A stretch of 12,759 nt of DNA from an uncultured Campylobacter sp. GTDB taxonomy: Bacteria > Campylobacterota > Campylobacteria > Campylobacterales > Campylobacteraceae. The notes beneath the pieces are model-generated. The model searched no databases, was not told where the DNA came from, and saw nothing but the letters and a program-made list of their open reading frames with translations. Positions 1-7,566 of the stretch are shown here, one piece after another. A program made the translations under genes and the position numbers. Each line of letters starts with the position of its first letter. Positions within the stretch are counted from its first letter, which is position 1. The stretch spans positions 1 to 12,759 of the forward strand of contig NZ_CALIMW010000121.1 in the NCBI RefSeq assembly GCF_938045405.1, given 5' to 3'.

Positions 1-966
1 GAACCCGCACTGCGCCACAAGCGCCTTATCGTTTGCGATGCTATCGCCGGTGGTGGTCAGGAAATTGCCCGTAAGCGCCGAGTTGATACCGCATCCAAGC
101 GCCGTGCGCACGTGCTCGCCCAAATTCCGCCTGCCGCCTGCAAAGCGCAAGTACGCGCGCGGCAAGATGAAGCGGTAGATCGCGATCGATTTTAAAATTT
201 CATCGTGCGCCAGCGGCGCGGCGTCTTGCAGCGGAGTGCCCTTGATCGGGGTCAGGATATTGATCGGCACGGAGCTAACGCCCAGCTCTCGCAGCTGCAG
301 CGCCATATCGATGCGATCTTCCATGCCCTCGCCCAGCCCGAAAATCCCGCCGCTACATACGTCAAGTCCCACGGCGCGACAATTCTCGATAGTTTGGATG
401 CGGTCGTCGTAGCTGTGCGTCGTGCAGATCTGCGGATAAAATTTTCGCGAAGTCTCGAGATTGTGATGATAGGTCTGCACGCCGCTTGCTTTAAGCAGCG
501 CCAGCGCGGGCTTTGAAGCGATCCCCAGCGAGGCGCACAGATGCAGCCGCGTTTCGCTTCGCAGCCTCTCATAGATCGCGCAGTATGCCTTCAGATCGGA
601 GCTTTTTTGAGAAATTCCGCGCCCGCTGGCGACGAGCGAGAAGCGGTGCGTCTGCTCGGCTTCGTTCGCAAGCGCGGCGCTTAGCACCTGCCGCTCGCTC
701 AAAATTCCGTAAATCTCGCAGCCCGTGTTAAAATGCGCCGACTGCGCGCAGTATTTGCAGTCCTCGCTACAGCGCCCCGATTTTACGTTTATGATCGTGC
801 AGAGATTAAATTTATCGCCGCAAAAAGCACGCCTGATCTCATCCGCCGCCGCAAAAAGCGCGCCCAAATCCTCGCATCGCGCCAGCTCTAGCGCCTGCTG
901 CTTTGCAATCTCGCAGCCCGCCGTCACGCGATCTTTCAGCTCGGAAATATAAAATTTGTCTATCAA
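1..966 (-). CDS. bioB: Biotin synthase BioB (radical SAM), 3' end cut by window edge
   Basis: This enzyme inserts sulfur into dethiobiotin to make biotin, the last step of the pathway, in the cytoplasm. Reading the minus strand from 966 gives 322 open codons up to the window edge with no stop. The radical SAM [4Fe-4S] motif CSEDCKYC lies at residues 66-73. Other BioB blocks follow in order: YHHNLETS (the E. coli YNHN block), GGIFGLGE, LRFAGGR and NSALTGNFLTTTG. The start is TTG at 966-964: an in-frame TAA lies two codons upstream, no ATG is available nearby, and an AAGG ribosome-binding site sits at suitable spacing. The C-terminus is missing from the window. The gene is divergent from mnmG. 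The family assignment is very secure; only the exact start is inferred. Confidence 0.95.
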   Translation of the reverse strand, partial: MIDKFYISELKDRVTAGCEIAKQQALELARCEDLGALFAAADEIRRAFCGDKFNLCTIINVKSGRCSEDCKYCAQSAHFNTGCEIYGILSERQVLSAALANEAEQTHRFSLVASGRGISQKSSDLKAYCAIYERLRSETRLHLCASLGIASKPALALLKASGVQTYHHNLETSRKFYPQICTTHSYDDRIQTIENCRAVGLDVCSGGIFGLGEGMEDRIDMALQLRELGVSSVPINILTPIKGTPLQDAAPLAHDEILKSIAIYRFILPRAYLRFAGGRRNLGEHVRTALGCGINSALTGNFLTTTGDSIANDKALVAQCGF

Positions 967-994
967 TACTTAGCCTTTTTGAAAAAAATGCGTA

Positions 995-1000
995 ATTATA
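995..1000 (-). promoter_or_regulatory. Candidate -10 box for bioB
   Basis: A perfect TATAAT on the minus strand, 29 bases upstream of the bioB TTG start. The surroundings are AT-rich and no clear -35 is seen, as is usual in Campylobacter. Placement supports the call; no transcription start is known. Confidence 0.5.
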
Positions 1001-1170
1001 CAACGCTAAATTTAAAGCAAAGCTCGCACGCGAAATTTGGCGTAGGAATTTTGCGCTAAAAATTTACGCGGAATTTTACGCCCTTGCTCGCCGATTTTGT
1101 GCCGAAGCTTTTACGGACGGCTCGTCTGTGCGCTTGCGGCGGCACAAATTAAAATCGCTTAAAAGTCGCG

Positions 1171-1193
1171 ATACGGTAAAATTTTACGCGTAT
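1171..1193. repeat. Near-perfect palindrome upstream of mnmG
   Basis: The core GTAAAATTTTAC (1176-1187) is a perfect 12-bp palindrome. It is flanked by ATACG on the left and GCGTAT on the right, so the symmetry extends to about 22 bp if one G is skipped. It could be an operator for bioB or mnmG. However, similar AAAATTTT words are common between genes here, so the flanking symmetry is the only part that stands out. Confidence 0.35.
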
Positions 1194-1294
1194 TAAAAAT
1201 AATAGCGAGCCGCTACCTGCGACATCTGCGTGCGATTTATCGTTTTGAAATTTTATTTTGGCTAAAATTGCTACTTTAAATTTAAAGGCAAAAA

Positions 1295-3187
1295 ATGAAA
1301 TACGACGTTATCGTTGTGGGCGGCGGACACGCGGGTATCGAGGCAAGCTTAGCCGCCGCAAAAATGGGCGCAAAGACGCTGCTAATTACGATCTTGGCCG
1401 AGCAGATCGGCGCTGCGAGCTGTAACCCCGCAATAGGCGGCCTTGCAAAGGGGCATCTGGTAAAGGAGATCGACGCGCTGGGCGGTCAGATGGGGCTTGC
1501 GGCGGATGCATGCGGGCTGCAGTTTAGAATTTTAAACGAGAGCAAGGGCCCCGCCGTGCGCGGCTCGCGTGCTCAGATCGATATGGATGAATACCGCATC
1601 TACATGCGAAATTTGCTGCTAAACACGCAGGGGCTGGACGTAAGTCAGGAGATCGCGAGCGAAATTTTAACCTGCGAGCAGGATGGCGTTCCGAGCGTTT
1701 GCGGCATTAAGAGCCATCTTGGCAACGTTTATGAGACCGAGCATCTGATAATCACCGCCGGCACCTTTTTAAACGGGCTAATTCACGTGGGCGAGAACAA
1801 GCTGCAAGCGGGGCGCGTGGGCGAGCTAGCGAGCGTCGAGCTAGCCGAATCGCTGCGAAGTCTGGGGCTGCAAATGGGGCGGCTAAAGACGGGCACCTGC
1901 CCGAGGATCGATGCTAAGACGATCGATTTTAGCGTGCTTGAGCGCCAAGACGGCGACGCAGATCCGCGCCCTTTCAGCTTTCGCAGCAAAAATTTTGCGC
2001 CGAAGCAGCTTGCTTGCTTCATCGCTTATACGAACGAACGAACGCACGAGATCATCCGCAAAAATTTCGCCCGCGCGCCGATGTTTACGGGGCAAATTTC
2101 AAGCACCGGCCCGCGCTACTGCCCGAGCATCGAGACTAAAATTTATGAATTTCCAAATCGCGACCGCCACCACGTCTTCGTCGAGCCGCAGACGCGCGAG
2201 GCTACGGAGTATTACGTAAACGGGCTTTCTACGAGCCTTCCTTACGACGTGCAGATTGCATTTTTGCGCACGATCAAAGGTTTTGAAAATGCTAAAATCG
2301 TCCGCCCGGGCTATGCGATCGAGTACGATTTTATCGATCCTACCGAGCTTAAACACAGCCTCGAGACCAAAAAGATCCGCGGGCTGTTTTTGGCAGGCCA
2401 GATCAACGGCACCACCGGCTACGAGGAGGCCGCGGCGCAGGGGCTAATGGCGGGCATCAACGCCGTGCTTGATTTGCGCGGGCGGCAGCCTTTGATCTTG
2501 CGTAGAGATGAGGCGTATATCGGCGTTTTGATCGACGATCTGGTTACCAAGGGCACGAACGAGCCTTACCGAATGTTTACTTCGCGTGCGGAATTTCGCC
2601 TGCTGCTGCGCGAGGGCAACGCCGTGCTGCGTCTAAGCGAATACGGCCGCGAGATCGGGCTTTTAGACGAGGCGAGTTACGAGCGGGCGAGGAAATTTAA
2701 GCACGACGCGCAGAGCGGAATGGAATTTTTGCTAAAAACGCAGATTACCCCTTCGAAACAGACGCTTAGCCTGCTGCAAAGTATCGGAGCGGAGCCCATT
2801 TCGCAAAGCTGCAGCTTGCAAAAAATTGTAGCCAAAAGCGGCTTTTCAAAGGCGGGTCTGCTAGCTCTGGCGCCGCATTTTGAGGGCTTTAGCGATGAGG
2901 TTTTGGATGAAATTTTAACGCAGTGCAAGTATCATTTCTACATCGCGATGCAGCGCGCCGAGGTCGAGAGGATGAAGGGGCTGCTTGGCGTCTCGATCCC
3001 GCCGCAGATCGATTTTAGCAAGATCGGAGGGCTTAGCAACGAGATCGTGCAGAAGCTAAATCGCTTCGCGCCGCCGACGCTTTTTGCCGCGAGCGAGATC
3101 AGCGGCGTAACGCCCGCCGCGATCGATATTTTGCACATTTACATCAAGCAAAATTTTGGCGATAAGCTTGGGATAAAGCGAGAATAG
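1295..3187 (+). CDS. mnmG: tRNA uridine-5-carboxymethylaminomethyl modification enzyme MnmG (GidA)
   Basis: With MnmE, MnmG installs the (carboxymethyl)aminomethyl group on wobble U34 of certain tRNAs, using FAD, NADH and methylene-tetrahydrofolate. The 630-residue product has the usual family length. The FAD-binding GGGHAG is at residues 9-14. The first conserved cysteine is C43 in CNPAIGG and the second is C276 in GPRYCPSIE. The signature LFLAGQINGTTGYEEAAAQG and the C-terminal MnmE-binding helical domain are intact. The ATG is preceded by AAAGG (1284-1288). The gene is GC-rich and favours ATC isoleucine codons, unlike the respiratory module downstream. Its TAG stop is followed after one base by an ATG opening a 28-codon reading frame (3189-3275), which I do not consider a gene. 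Confidence 0.98.
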   Translation: MKYDVIVVGGGHAGIEASLAAAKMGAKTLLITILAEQIGAASCNPAIGGLAKGHLVKEIDALGGQMGLAADACGLQFRILNESKGPAVRGSRAQIDMDEYRIYMRNLLLNTQGLDVSQEIASEILTCEQDGVPSVCGIKSHLGNVYETEHLIITAGTFLNGLIHVGENKLQAGRVGELASVELAESLRSLGLQMGRLKTGTCPRIDAKTIDFSVLERQDGDADPRPFSFRSKNFAPKQLACFIAYTNERTHEIIRKNFARAPMFTGQISSTGPRYCPSIETKIYEFPNRDRHHVFVEPQTREATEYYVNGLSTSLPYDVQIAFLRTIKGFENAKIVRPGYAIEYDFIDPTELKHSLETKKIRGLFLAGQINGTTGYEEAAAQGLMAGINAVLDLRGRQPLILRRDEAYIGVLIDDLVTKGTNEPYRMFTSRAEFRLLLREGNAVLRLSEYGREIGLLDEASYERARKFKHDAQSGMEFLLKTQITPSKQTLSLLQSIGAEPISQSCSLQKIVAKSGFSKAGLLALAPHFEGFSDEVLDEILTQCKYHFYIAMQRAEVERMKGLLGVSIPPQIDFSKIGGLSNEIVQKLNRFAPPTLFAASEISGVTPAAIDILHIYIKQNFGDKLGIKRE

Positions 3188-3261
3188 AATGCTAAAGTAT
3201 AAAAGGCTTAATAAAGTAATTTTAAAATTTATAGTGAAAAATCTGGACGATATTTTAAAAT

Positions 3262-3686
3262 ATGTTTCAGTTTGAACTAAAACTATGTTTTGATAATTAC
3301 GCCAATAGTAAATTTAGATTCATTGTCAAGAATTGCTCAAAAAATACTTTTTTTACATACGGTATGTCGCCGAAATTCTTTTTTATTCACTTCCTGGTTC
3401 AAAATTATTTCTCGAACAGCATAAATTAAAGGACGCGGCCGACAACAACATTCAAGAATTAGGTTTTAGTATTGACACCTCAGGAATAAACAACATATTC
3501 ATATTAAAAGACGTTATACGAGAAGAAGAAATACCTACTATTTTTGAAGAAATAGTCGAACGATATATAGACGGCATTAAATATCTAAATTGTTTTAAAT
3601 TTGAGCTACTAAACTACAGATATAAAAGAAAGATCCATTGCTTTTTGCTAAAATTGATAAGAGAAAATCCGCTTAACTTATCTTGA
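3262..3686 (+). pseudogene. Small unknown gene split by a -1 frame difference at a T7 tract
   Basis: Two overlapping frames lie in this AT-rich stretch. The first opens with ATG at 3262 and runs 55 codons to TAA at 3427-3429. The second is open from 3318, has no ATG (its earliest start codon is TTG at 3333) and ends at 3686. One extra T in the T7 tract at 3348-3354 would fuse them into a single frame of about 141 residues, passing from IVKNCSKNTFF into YIRYVAEILFYS. The joined product is basic at its C-terminus, with no membrane segment or motif that I recognise, so no function is proposed. Ribosome-binding sites are poor for both starts. It may be a decayed gene, a phase-variable gene in its off state, or a sequencing error. 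The base composition differs sharply from mnmG. Confidence 0.5.
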
Positions 3687-3711
3687 GCTATTTATATTTA
3701 CAGAGGAGATA

Positions 3712-3735
3712 AATCCGCCCCGAGCGAGGCGGATT
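3712..3735. terminator. Terminator hairpin between the small gene and the respiratory operon
   Basis: Arms AATCCGCC (3712-3719) and GGCGGATT (3728-3735) form a perfect 8-bp GC-rich stem with an 8-base loop. The hairpin lies six bases past the stop of the minus-strand cytochrome gene and 25 bases past the stop at 3686. On the minus strand it is followed by TTATC and on the plus strand by a short T-run a few bases further on. It could serve both converging transcripts. Confidence 0.65.
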
Positions 3736-3740
3736 AAAGA

Positions 3741-4268
3741 TTATTTTTCGCTAGGCGGATACATCTTCCAGCTGCTATCTACTTTCCAGTCTATCGGGTG
3801 GCAAGACATACAAGTATTTAGCTTTTGCGGATGATGCACTGCGTGACATGATTGGCACTGAAGCATTTCATTGTCTCTATTATGGACACCATTATGCGGG
3901 TTAGACAAACCATAGTGCGCAGTCTTTTTCCTGATATCGTCTATCTTATGACAGCTGGTGCACTGCTCGTTTGTAAATCCTCTTTGTTTTGTTGGCATCT
4001 CAAAATCGCCCATCGCATACATCCTGACCTCGTTTAGTTGCTCACCTATGGTTGGGACGTGGCAGTCATGGCATGTTACATTTGCGTCGTTATGCTTTTT
4101 AGCTAGCATATTTCCCTTTGTAAAAGAGTCATACTCTGGCTGCATGTTGTGACACATGATACAAAATTCAGCTTTGTGGCTAGCTGCTTGTACCTGATGA
4201 AACGCTATAAAACCTATGACGGCAGCTATTATTAGCCCTATTATCGTATATTTTCTTCTCTTGCTCAT
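3741..4268 (-). CDS. Membrane-anchored pentahaem c-type cytochrome, NapC/NrfH-like quinol dehydrogenase
   Basis: The likely role is to take electrons from menaquinol and pass them to the periplasmic flavoprotein coded just upstream. The 175-residue product starts with a single membrane helix (about residues 8-28) and a periplasmic domain with five CXXCH haem motifs at 36-40, 66-70, 103-107, 138-142 and 153-157. CIMCHNMQPEY and CHDCHVP match the first two NrfH haem sites, including the methionine after the first. NapC/NrfH proteins usually carry four haems. The extra C-terminal site and the last three haems resemble the haem domain of Shewanella flavocytochrome c. I place the start at ATG 4268-4266, not at an ATG 63 bases further upstream, because AAAGGAGT sits just ahead and the start overlaps the flavoprotein stop as ATGA, implying translational coupling. 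It is the last gene of the operon. Confidence 0.9.
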   Translation of the reverse strand: MSKRRKYTIIGLIIAAVIGFIAFHQVQAASHKAEFCIMCHNMQPEYDSFTKGNMLAKKHNDANVTCHDCHVPTIGEQLNEVRMYAMGDFEMPTKQRGFTNEQCTSCHKIDDIRKKTAHYGLSNPHNGVHNRDNEMLQCQSCHAVHHPQKLNTCMSCHPIDWKVDSSWKMYPPSEK

Positions 4269-6022
4269 GCTTTTACTCCTTTTGCGTTCGCCGCCGCTTG
4301 ATAGCCTGCTAAGCGTCCGTAGCATAGACATGTTCCGTGGCTAGTTCCGGCTAAAACTACCGGATAATCGCCCAAAAAGCGTCCGCCCATGACGTTACCG
4401 CAGGCATAAAGTCCAGAAATTTCGTTATAGTTAGTATCTAGCACATTTGCAGTGCTTGGCTCAACGGTAAAGCCACCCATTACGACCAGGCTCGCACCTA
4501 CTCCCATTTTGCCGGCATAAAACGGCGCGTGACGTACTGGAAACATCCTCTTTGCGGTCTTACCAAAGTCATCATCGTAACCTTTGTCGCATAGCTCGTT
4601 GTAGCGTTTTATAGTTGCTAAAAACTGCGTTTGTGCCTTTTGATTATTAGGGTATAGCATACCGGCAAGTTCTTCTATGCTGTTTGCTTTAAATACATCA
4701 GGCATCTCTTCAATATCTTTTACCGATATATACGATGTTTTGCCTATCGCCCACTGGCAGTCAGATGGAAGCTTTGGATTATCTTCTACACAGTGGTTTA
4801 CACTGCCGTGTGATACGCCCATGAGGCCGACTTGCTCTGGAAATTTAGAGTCAAATACCTGCCAGCCAAAGCCTCCTGGTTGGCGAGAGAGCGGCTGAGT
4901 GACTTGCTGACCGCTTAGATCTTCATTTGTAAAGCGCTCTCCCTTTGCATTTGTTAGTAAAAACGCATCAACGCCAAGCGGTCCGCCAAGCGTGTGAGCG
5001 ACTGGTGCGTGCGGTCCGTCTTCTAGCTTTGCGCCTATCCATGAGCCAAGCTTATGCCCGTCTCCCGTGTTTGTCGGATTGTTTTTGTAGTCTCTGTTTG
5101 GAAACGGACAGAAGAAATTTGCCACCCACGGCACAAATGTTTTTACCATCTCAGGATCATTCATATAGTCTCCCGTGGCTAAGATTACTGATTTGGCATT
5201 TATCTTGATATATGAGCCATCAGACATATTTTGCGCGATCGCTCCTTGCATTTTGCCAGTTGTTTTGTCGCGAAGTAGCTTTTGTGCGCGAGTTTTGAAG
5301 ATATATTTTGCGCCTTGTTTTATAGACTTTTCATAAACTAGCTCCATCATCGGCTCTTGGCTAGGCAAAAATGTCATAACGGTTGGATAGCTTGGGCTAT
5401 TTTCTTTGCTTGGATCGTATCCTGCCGGGAGCGGATAGTGCATAAGCATCAAATTTATCTTACTTCTATCAAGCTGCGTATCGGTCTCTTTCATAAAATG
5501 CACCGCAGGAGCAAGCTCTATCATCCAGTCAAAGTCCTCGCCGCTGTGCTCCGCCCAGTAGTTCCAAACGCGCTGATCGGCACGGTATCCCATCTGTTTT
5601 AAGTGCTCATTTATAGCCGCATTCTTATCATACGTGATGCCAAGCTCTCTTTGAAATTTATTGCCTAGAGTACCGTACTGACCGCTTCTAACTTGAAAGC
5701 GACCGGCTTTTTCTAGGACGATAACCCTTGCACCTTTTTCAGTTGCAGCGCGCGCAGCGTGGAGTCCCGAAACGCCGGCACCTATGATAAGTACATCGGT
5801 TTCAAGCGTCTCTTTGATATCTTTGTCTGAAATTTGCGGCTCAGCGCCCAGCCATTTTGGCACTTCAGGGGCTTTTGCAACTTCCTTTTTTGGATGGATG
5901 AGGTGATTGTTCGGGTTATCACAGCCTGTTAGCAGCGCAGATCCAGCCACAACCGAGCCAAGCGTGAGCGCTCCGCTACGTTTTAAAAACGAGCGGCGTG
6001 ATAGTTCATTTTTTTCTACCAT
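4265..6022 (-). CDS. Tat-exported FAD-dependent reductase subunit, fumarate reductase superfamily, substrate unknown
   Basis: This is a 585-residue FAD_binding_2-type flavoprotein expected to reduce an organic acceptor in the periplasm. Residues 8-15 (SRRSFLKR) are a twin-arginine motif. LLTGC (30-34) is a lipobox, so the protein may be a lipoprotein on Cys34. GAGVSG (81-86) followed by VIVLEK binds the FAD adenosine part; TGDG (319-322), MGGF (515-518) and the GLYACGN/YGRLAG region (537-573) complete the flavin fold. It has no CXXCH, so haems come from the partner cytochrome. Where fumarate reductases have NE followed five residues later by a catalytic arginine, this protein has NEDLSGQQ (366-373). 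The HTMGG histidine is replaced in LVVMGG (512-517), and the ANRLGG arginine region reads GDYPVVLAG (551-559). Fumarate is therefore an unlikely substrate. The start has AAGGAGT at good spacing and lies 22 bases after the porin stop. Confidence 0.88.
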   Translation of the reverse strand: MVEKNELSRRSFLKRSGALTLGSVVAGSALLTGCDNPNNHLIHPKKEVAKAPEVPKWLGAEPQISDKDIKETLETDVLIIGAGVSGLHAARAATEKGARVIVLEKAGRFQVRSGQYGTLGNKFQRELGITYDKNAAINEHLKQMGYRADQRVWNYWAEHSGEDFDWMIELAPAVHFMKETDTQLDRSKINLMLMHYPLPAGYDPSKENSPSYPTVMTFLPSQEPMMELVYEKSIKQGAKYIFKTRAQKLLRDKTTGKMQGAIAQNMSDGSYIKINAKSVILATGDYMNDPEMVKTFVPWVANFFCPFPNRDYKNNPTNTGDGHKLGSWIGAKLEDGPHAPVAHTLGGPLGVDAFLLTNAKGERFTNEDLSGQQVTQPLSRQPGGFGWQVFDSKFPEQVGLMGVSHGSVNHCVEDNPKLPSDCQWAIGKTSYISVKDIEEMPDVFKANSIEELAGMLYPNNQKAQTQFLATIKRYNELCDKGYDDDFGKTAKRMFPVRHAPFYAGKMGVGASLVVMGGFTVEPSTANVLDTNYNEISGLYACGNVMGGRFLGDYPVVLAGTSHGTCLCYGRLAGYQAAANAKGVKA

Positions 6023-6044
6023 TTTATACTCCTTGTTTCAAGTT

Positions 6045-7469
6045 TTATTTTAATATGTCAAAGTCATAAGAGGCTCTTAGCCAAAGCTCTTCATCCGTCG
6101 TTTTGCCGTCAGAGCCACCGTTTGTATATTTTAGCTTTCTATCCATAGTTTCGTAGATAGCAGATAGCTTTAAGCCTTTTACTGCAGGAACTTTATAGCT
6201 AACTTGCACGTCCCAGCCCTCTACATCTATCCTAGTTCCTGGCGCTTGACCATGAAGGCCGCCTGAGCGAACGTTGCTGCCGTTATGCTGCTTGCCATAC
6301 CAGTAGTCAGCGTCCACTCTAAGACCCTCGGCGCCTACGTTGCTAAAGTCGTAGCCTGCGCTAAATTTATGTAAATTCATACCAGCAAAATTCATAAATA
6401 AAAACGGACCGTAGATCGGAGTAGCCGTAAATGACCCAACGTCGTTACCTATACCTTGAAGCGCCATTTGGTTTTTGCTAACGGTTGAATATGCATATCT
6501 AAGATCAAAGCCGTAAGCGTTATAAAGCCCTATCATGCCTGCGTAGTAGTTGCCGTTAAAGTCGAAATTCTCTTTTAAAGTACCGTTTGTTCTTGAGCCT
6601 TTATACATAAAGTCTATTCCAACTACCGCGTTTTCAAAAAGCGTAGGCGTTTTGTAGCCAGTAGCTGCGAAGTAGAAATTTATATCGCTTTTTGAATTGG
6701 CCGCGTCATCGTATTCAAGACCAGATACGTTTGCATAACCGGCCGTGAGCGAGACGCCGGGAAGGCCGCTATATGTCACAAATGAGTTAAAGATATTGTC
6801 AAATTTATAGCCGTAAGGCCCAAAGCCGCCGATAACAACTCTGTCTTTAAATCTTGGCGCACCATGATCGCCGCCCGTTACCGCGCTTGATCTACCTGCA
6901 AATTTCCAAAAGTCAGCTAGGCCGATAACGGTATTTATACTATCAAGCTTTATCCTAGCGCTCACGCCCTCAAATGCCTCTTTGTAGCCCACGTCCGTGT
7001 TTGTTGCCACAAGTGGCGGCACTAGGCCTGTGTATTTTGAGTTGTAGTACTGGCGACCTAGTTTAAAGTCGATATAGTCATTTTCATATCCTAAGTAGGC
7101 CTCTGAAAGTGCTACACCTTCGCTATTCCAGTCATAGGCAAAATACTCTTTTGCAGCCTTTGACGGACCGAAATTTACTAAGCCCTGAGCCGTAAGACCA
7201 AGCTTAAAGCCATAGTAAGAGCCAGTTAAAAACCTAAGCTCAGCACCTAGGCCGCCGATGTGCTCACGAATTTTATTTGTTCTGCTAGCTGGCGGGAAGT
7301 ACTCTGTCGAGTCCATATCGTAGTATGAAAATACTGTCGCACCCATAGTGCTTGTTTGTAAAGCCTCCGCCAAGCTATCGCTAGCGCTAGCGCTGGACGC
7401 CATAGCCATAAACGCAGCCAAACTAAGAGCAAATTTACTCTTGCCGATCGTCAAAAAACATGTTTTCAC
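6045..7469 (-). CDS. Outer-membrane porin, OprD-like, first gene of the respiratory operon
   Basis: The 474-residue product has a signal peptide with a likely cut after ASA (27-29). The mature chain is dominated by alternating polar and aromatic beta-strand patterns ending in tyrosine or phenylalanine, as in 16-18-strand porins. Blocks such as AYLGYENDYIDFKLGRQYYN fit specific, OprD-type porins of Campylobacterota; this is a family-level match by eye. The start is GTG at 7469-7467 with a strong AGGAGGTT (7480-7473); no better ATG exists. The last residues are YDFDILK, so the terminal aromatic residue typical of BAM substrates is not at the very end. Since it leads the reductase operon, it probably admits the reductase substrate or releases its product. 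Confidence 0.85.
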   Translation of the reverse strand: MKTCFLTIGKSKFALSLAAFMAMASSASASDSLAEALQTSTMGATVFSYYDMDSTEYFPPASRTNKIREHIGGLGAELRFLTGSYYGFKLGLTAQGLVNFGPSKAAKEYFAYDWNSEGVALSEAYLGYENDYIDFKLGRQYYNSKYTGLVPPLVATNTDVGYKEAFEGVSARIKLDSINTVIGLADFWKFAGRSSAVTGGDHGAPRFKDRVVIGGFGPYGYKFDNIFNSFVTYSGLPGVSLTAGYANVSGLEYDDAANSKSDINFYFAATGYKTPTLFENAVVGIDFMYKGSRTNGTLKENFDFNGNYYAGMIGLYNAYGFDLRYAYSTVSKNQMALQGIGNDVGSFTATPIYGPFLFMNFAGMNLHKFSAGYDFSNVGAEGLRVDADYWYGKQHNGSNVRSGGLHGQAPGTRIDVEGWDVQVSYKVPAVKGLKLSAIYETMDRKLKYTNGGSDGKTTDEELWLRASYDFDILK

Positions 7470-7519
7470 TATAACCTCCTTTAAATTTTTACACCATCAT
7501 CTTTGGATTTATGAGCGAA

Positions 7520-7525
7520 ATTATA
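7520..7525 (-). promoter_or_regulatory. Extended -10 promoter of the porin-reductase-cytochrome operon
   Basis: The minus strand reads TGTTATAAT (7528-7520), a TGn-extended perfect -10 box. Transcription would start near 7513, giving a leader of roughly 43 bases that includes the AGGAGGTT site. No good -35 hexamer is present, which fits a promoter needing an activator. Confidence 0.6.
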
Positions 7526-7546
7526 ACATGTAGGCCTATCAAAAAC

Positions 7547-7566
7547 GGTAAGATTTTGGTAACATT
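7547..7566. promoter_or_regulatory. Tandem direct repeat, candidate response-regulator box
   Basis: GGTAAGATT (7547-7555) and GGTAACATT (7558-7566) match at eight of nine positions and repeat with an 11-bp period, one helical turn. OmpR/PhoB-family regulators bind tandem repeats of this spacing. The box is centred about 44 bp upstream of the inferred operon start, overlapping the missing -35 region, and upstream of the regulator's own promoter. Binding is inferred. Confidence 0.5.

Larger units (their letters stand above)
967..1294. other. Divergent bioB-mnmG intergenic region
   Basis: This 328-base gap has no credible gene and no tRNA-like fold that I can see. It holds the bioB -10 box at its left end. 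An inverted repeat with arms TTTGTGCCG (1096-1104) and CGGCACAAA (1140-1148) is separated by 35 bases. A near-palindrome lies at 1171-1193. The mnmG promoter region is at the right end, where TAAAAT at 1263-1268 is a plausible -10. The words AAATTT and AAATTTTACG recur, a general trait of intergenic DNA in this window. Confidence 0.6.

Noticed and set aside
205..952. Three plus-strand open frames across the bioB region
   Set aside because: They lie antisense to a fully conserved BioB reading frame and have low-complexity, arginine/serine/alanine-rich translations; they are shadows.
3189..3275. 28-codon frame starting one base after the mnmG stop
   Set aside because: No homology that I recognise, no ribosome-binding site of note, and it ends before the broken gene; too short to support.
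4269..4331. Upstream ATG giving the cytochrome 21 extra N-terminal residues
   Set aside because: The extra residues are charged and serine-rich, lie wholly inside the flavoprotein gene, and would bury the membrane helix; the downstream ATG has a strong AAAGGAGT.
4265..6022. Calling the flavoprotein a fumarate reductase
   Set aside because: Fold and FAD motifs fit the superfamily, but the substrate arginines and histidine are not found by eye.
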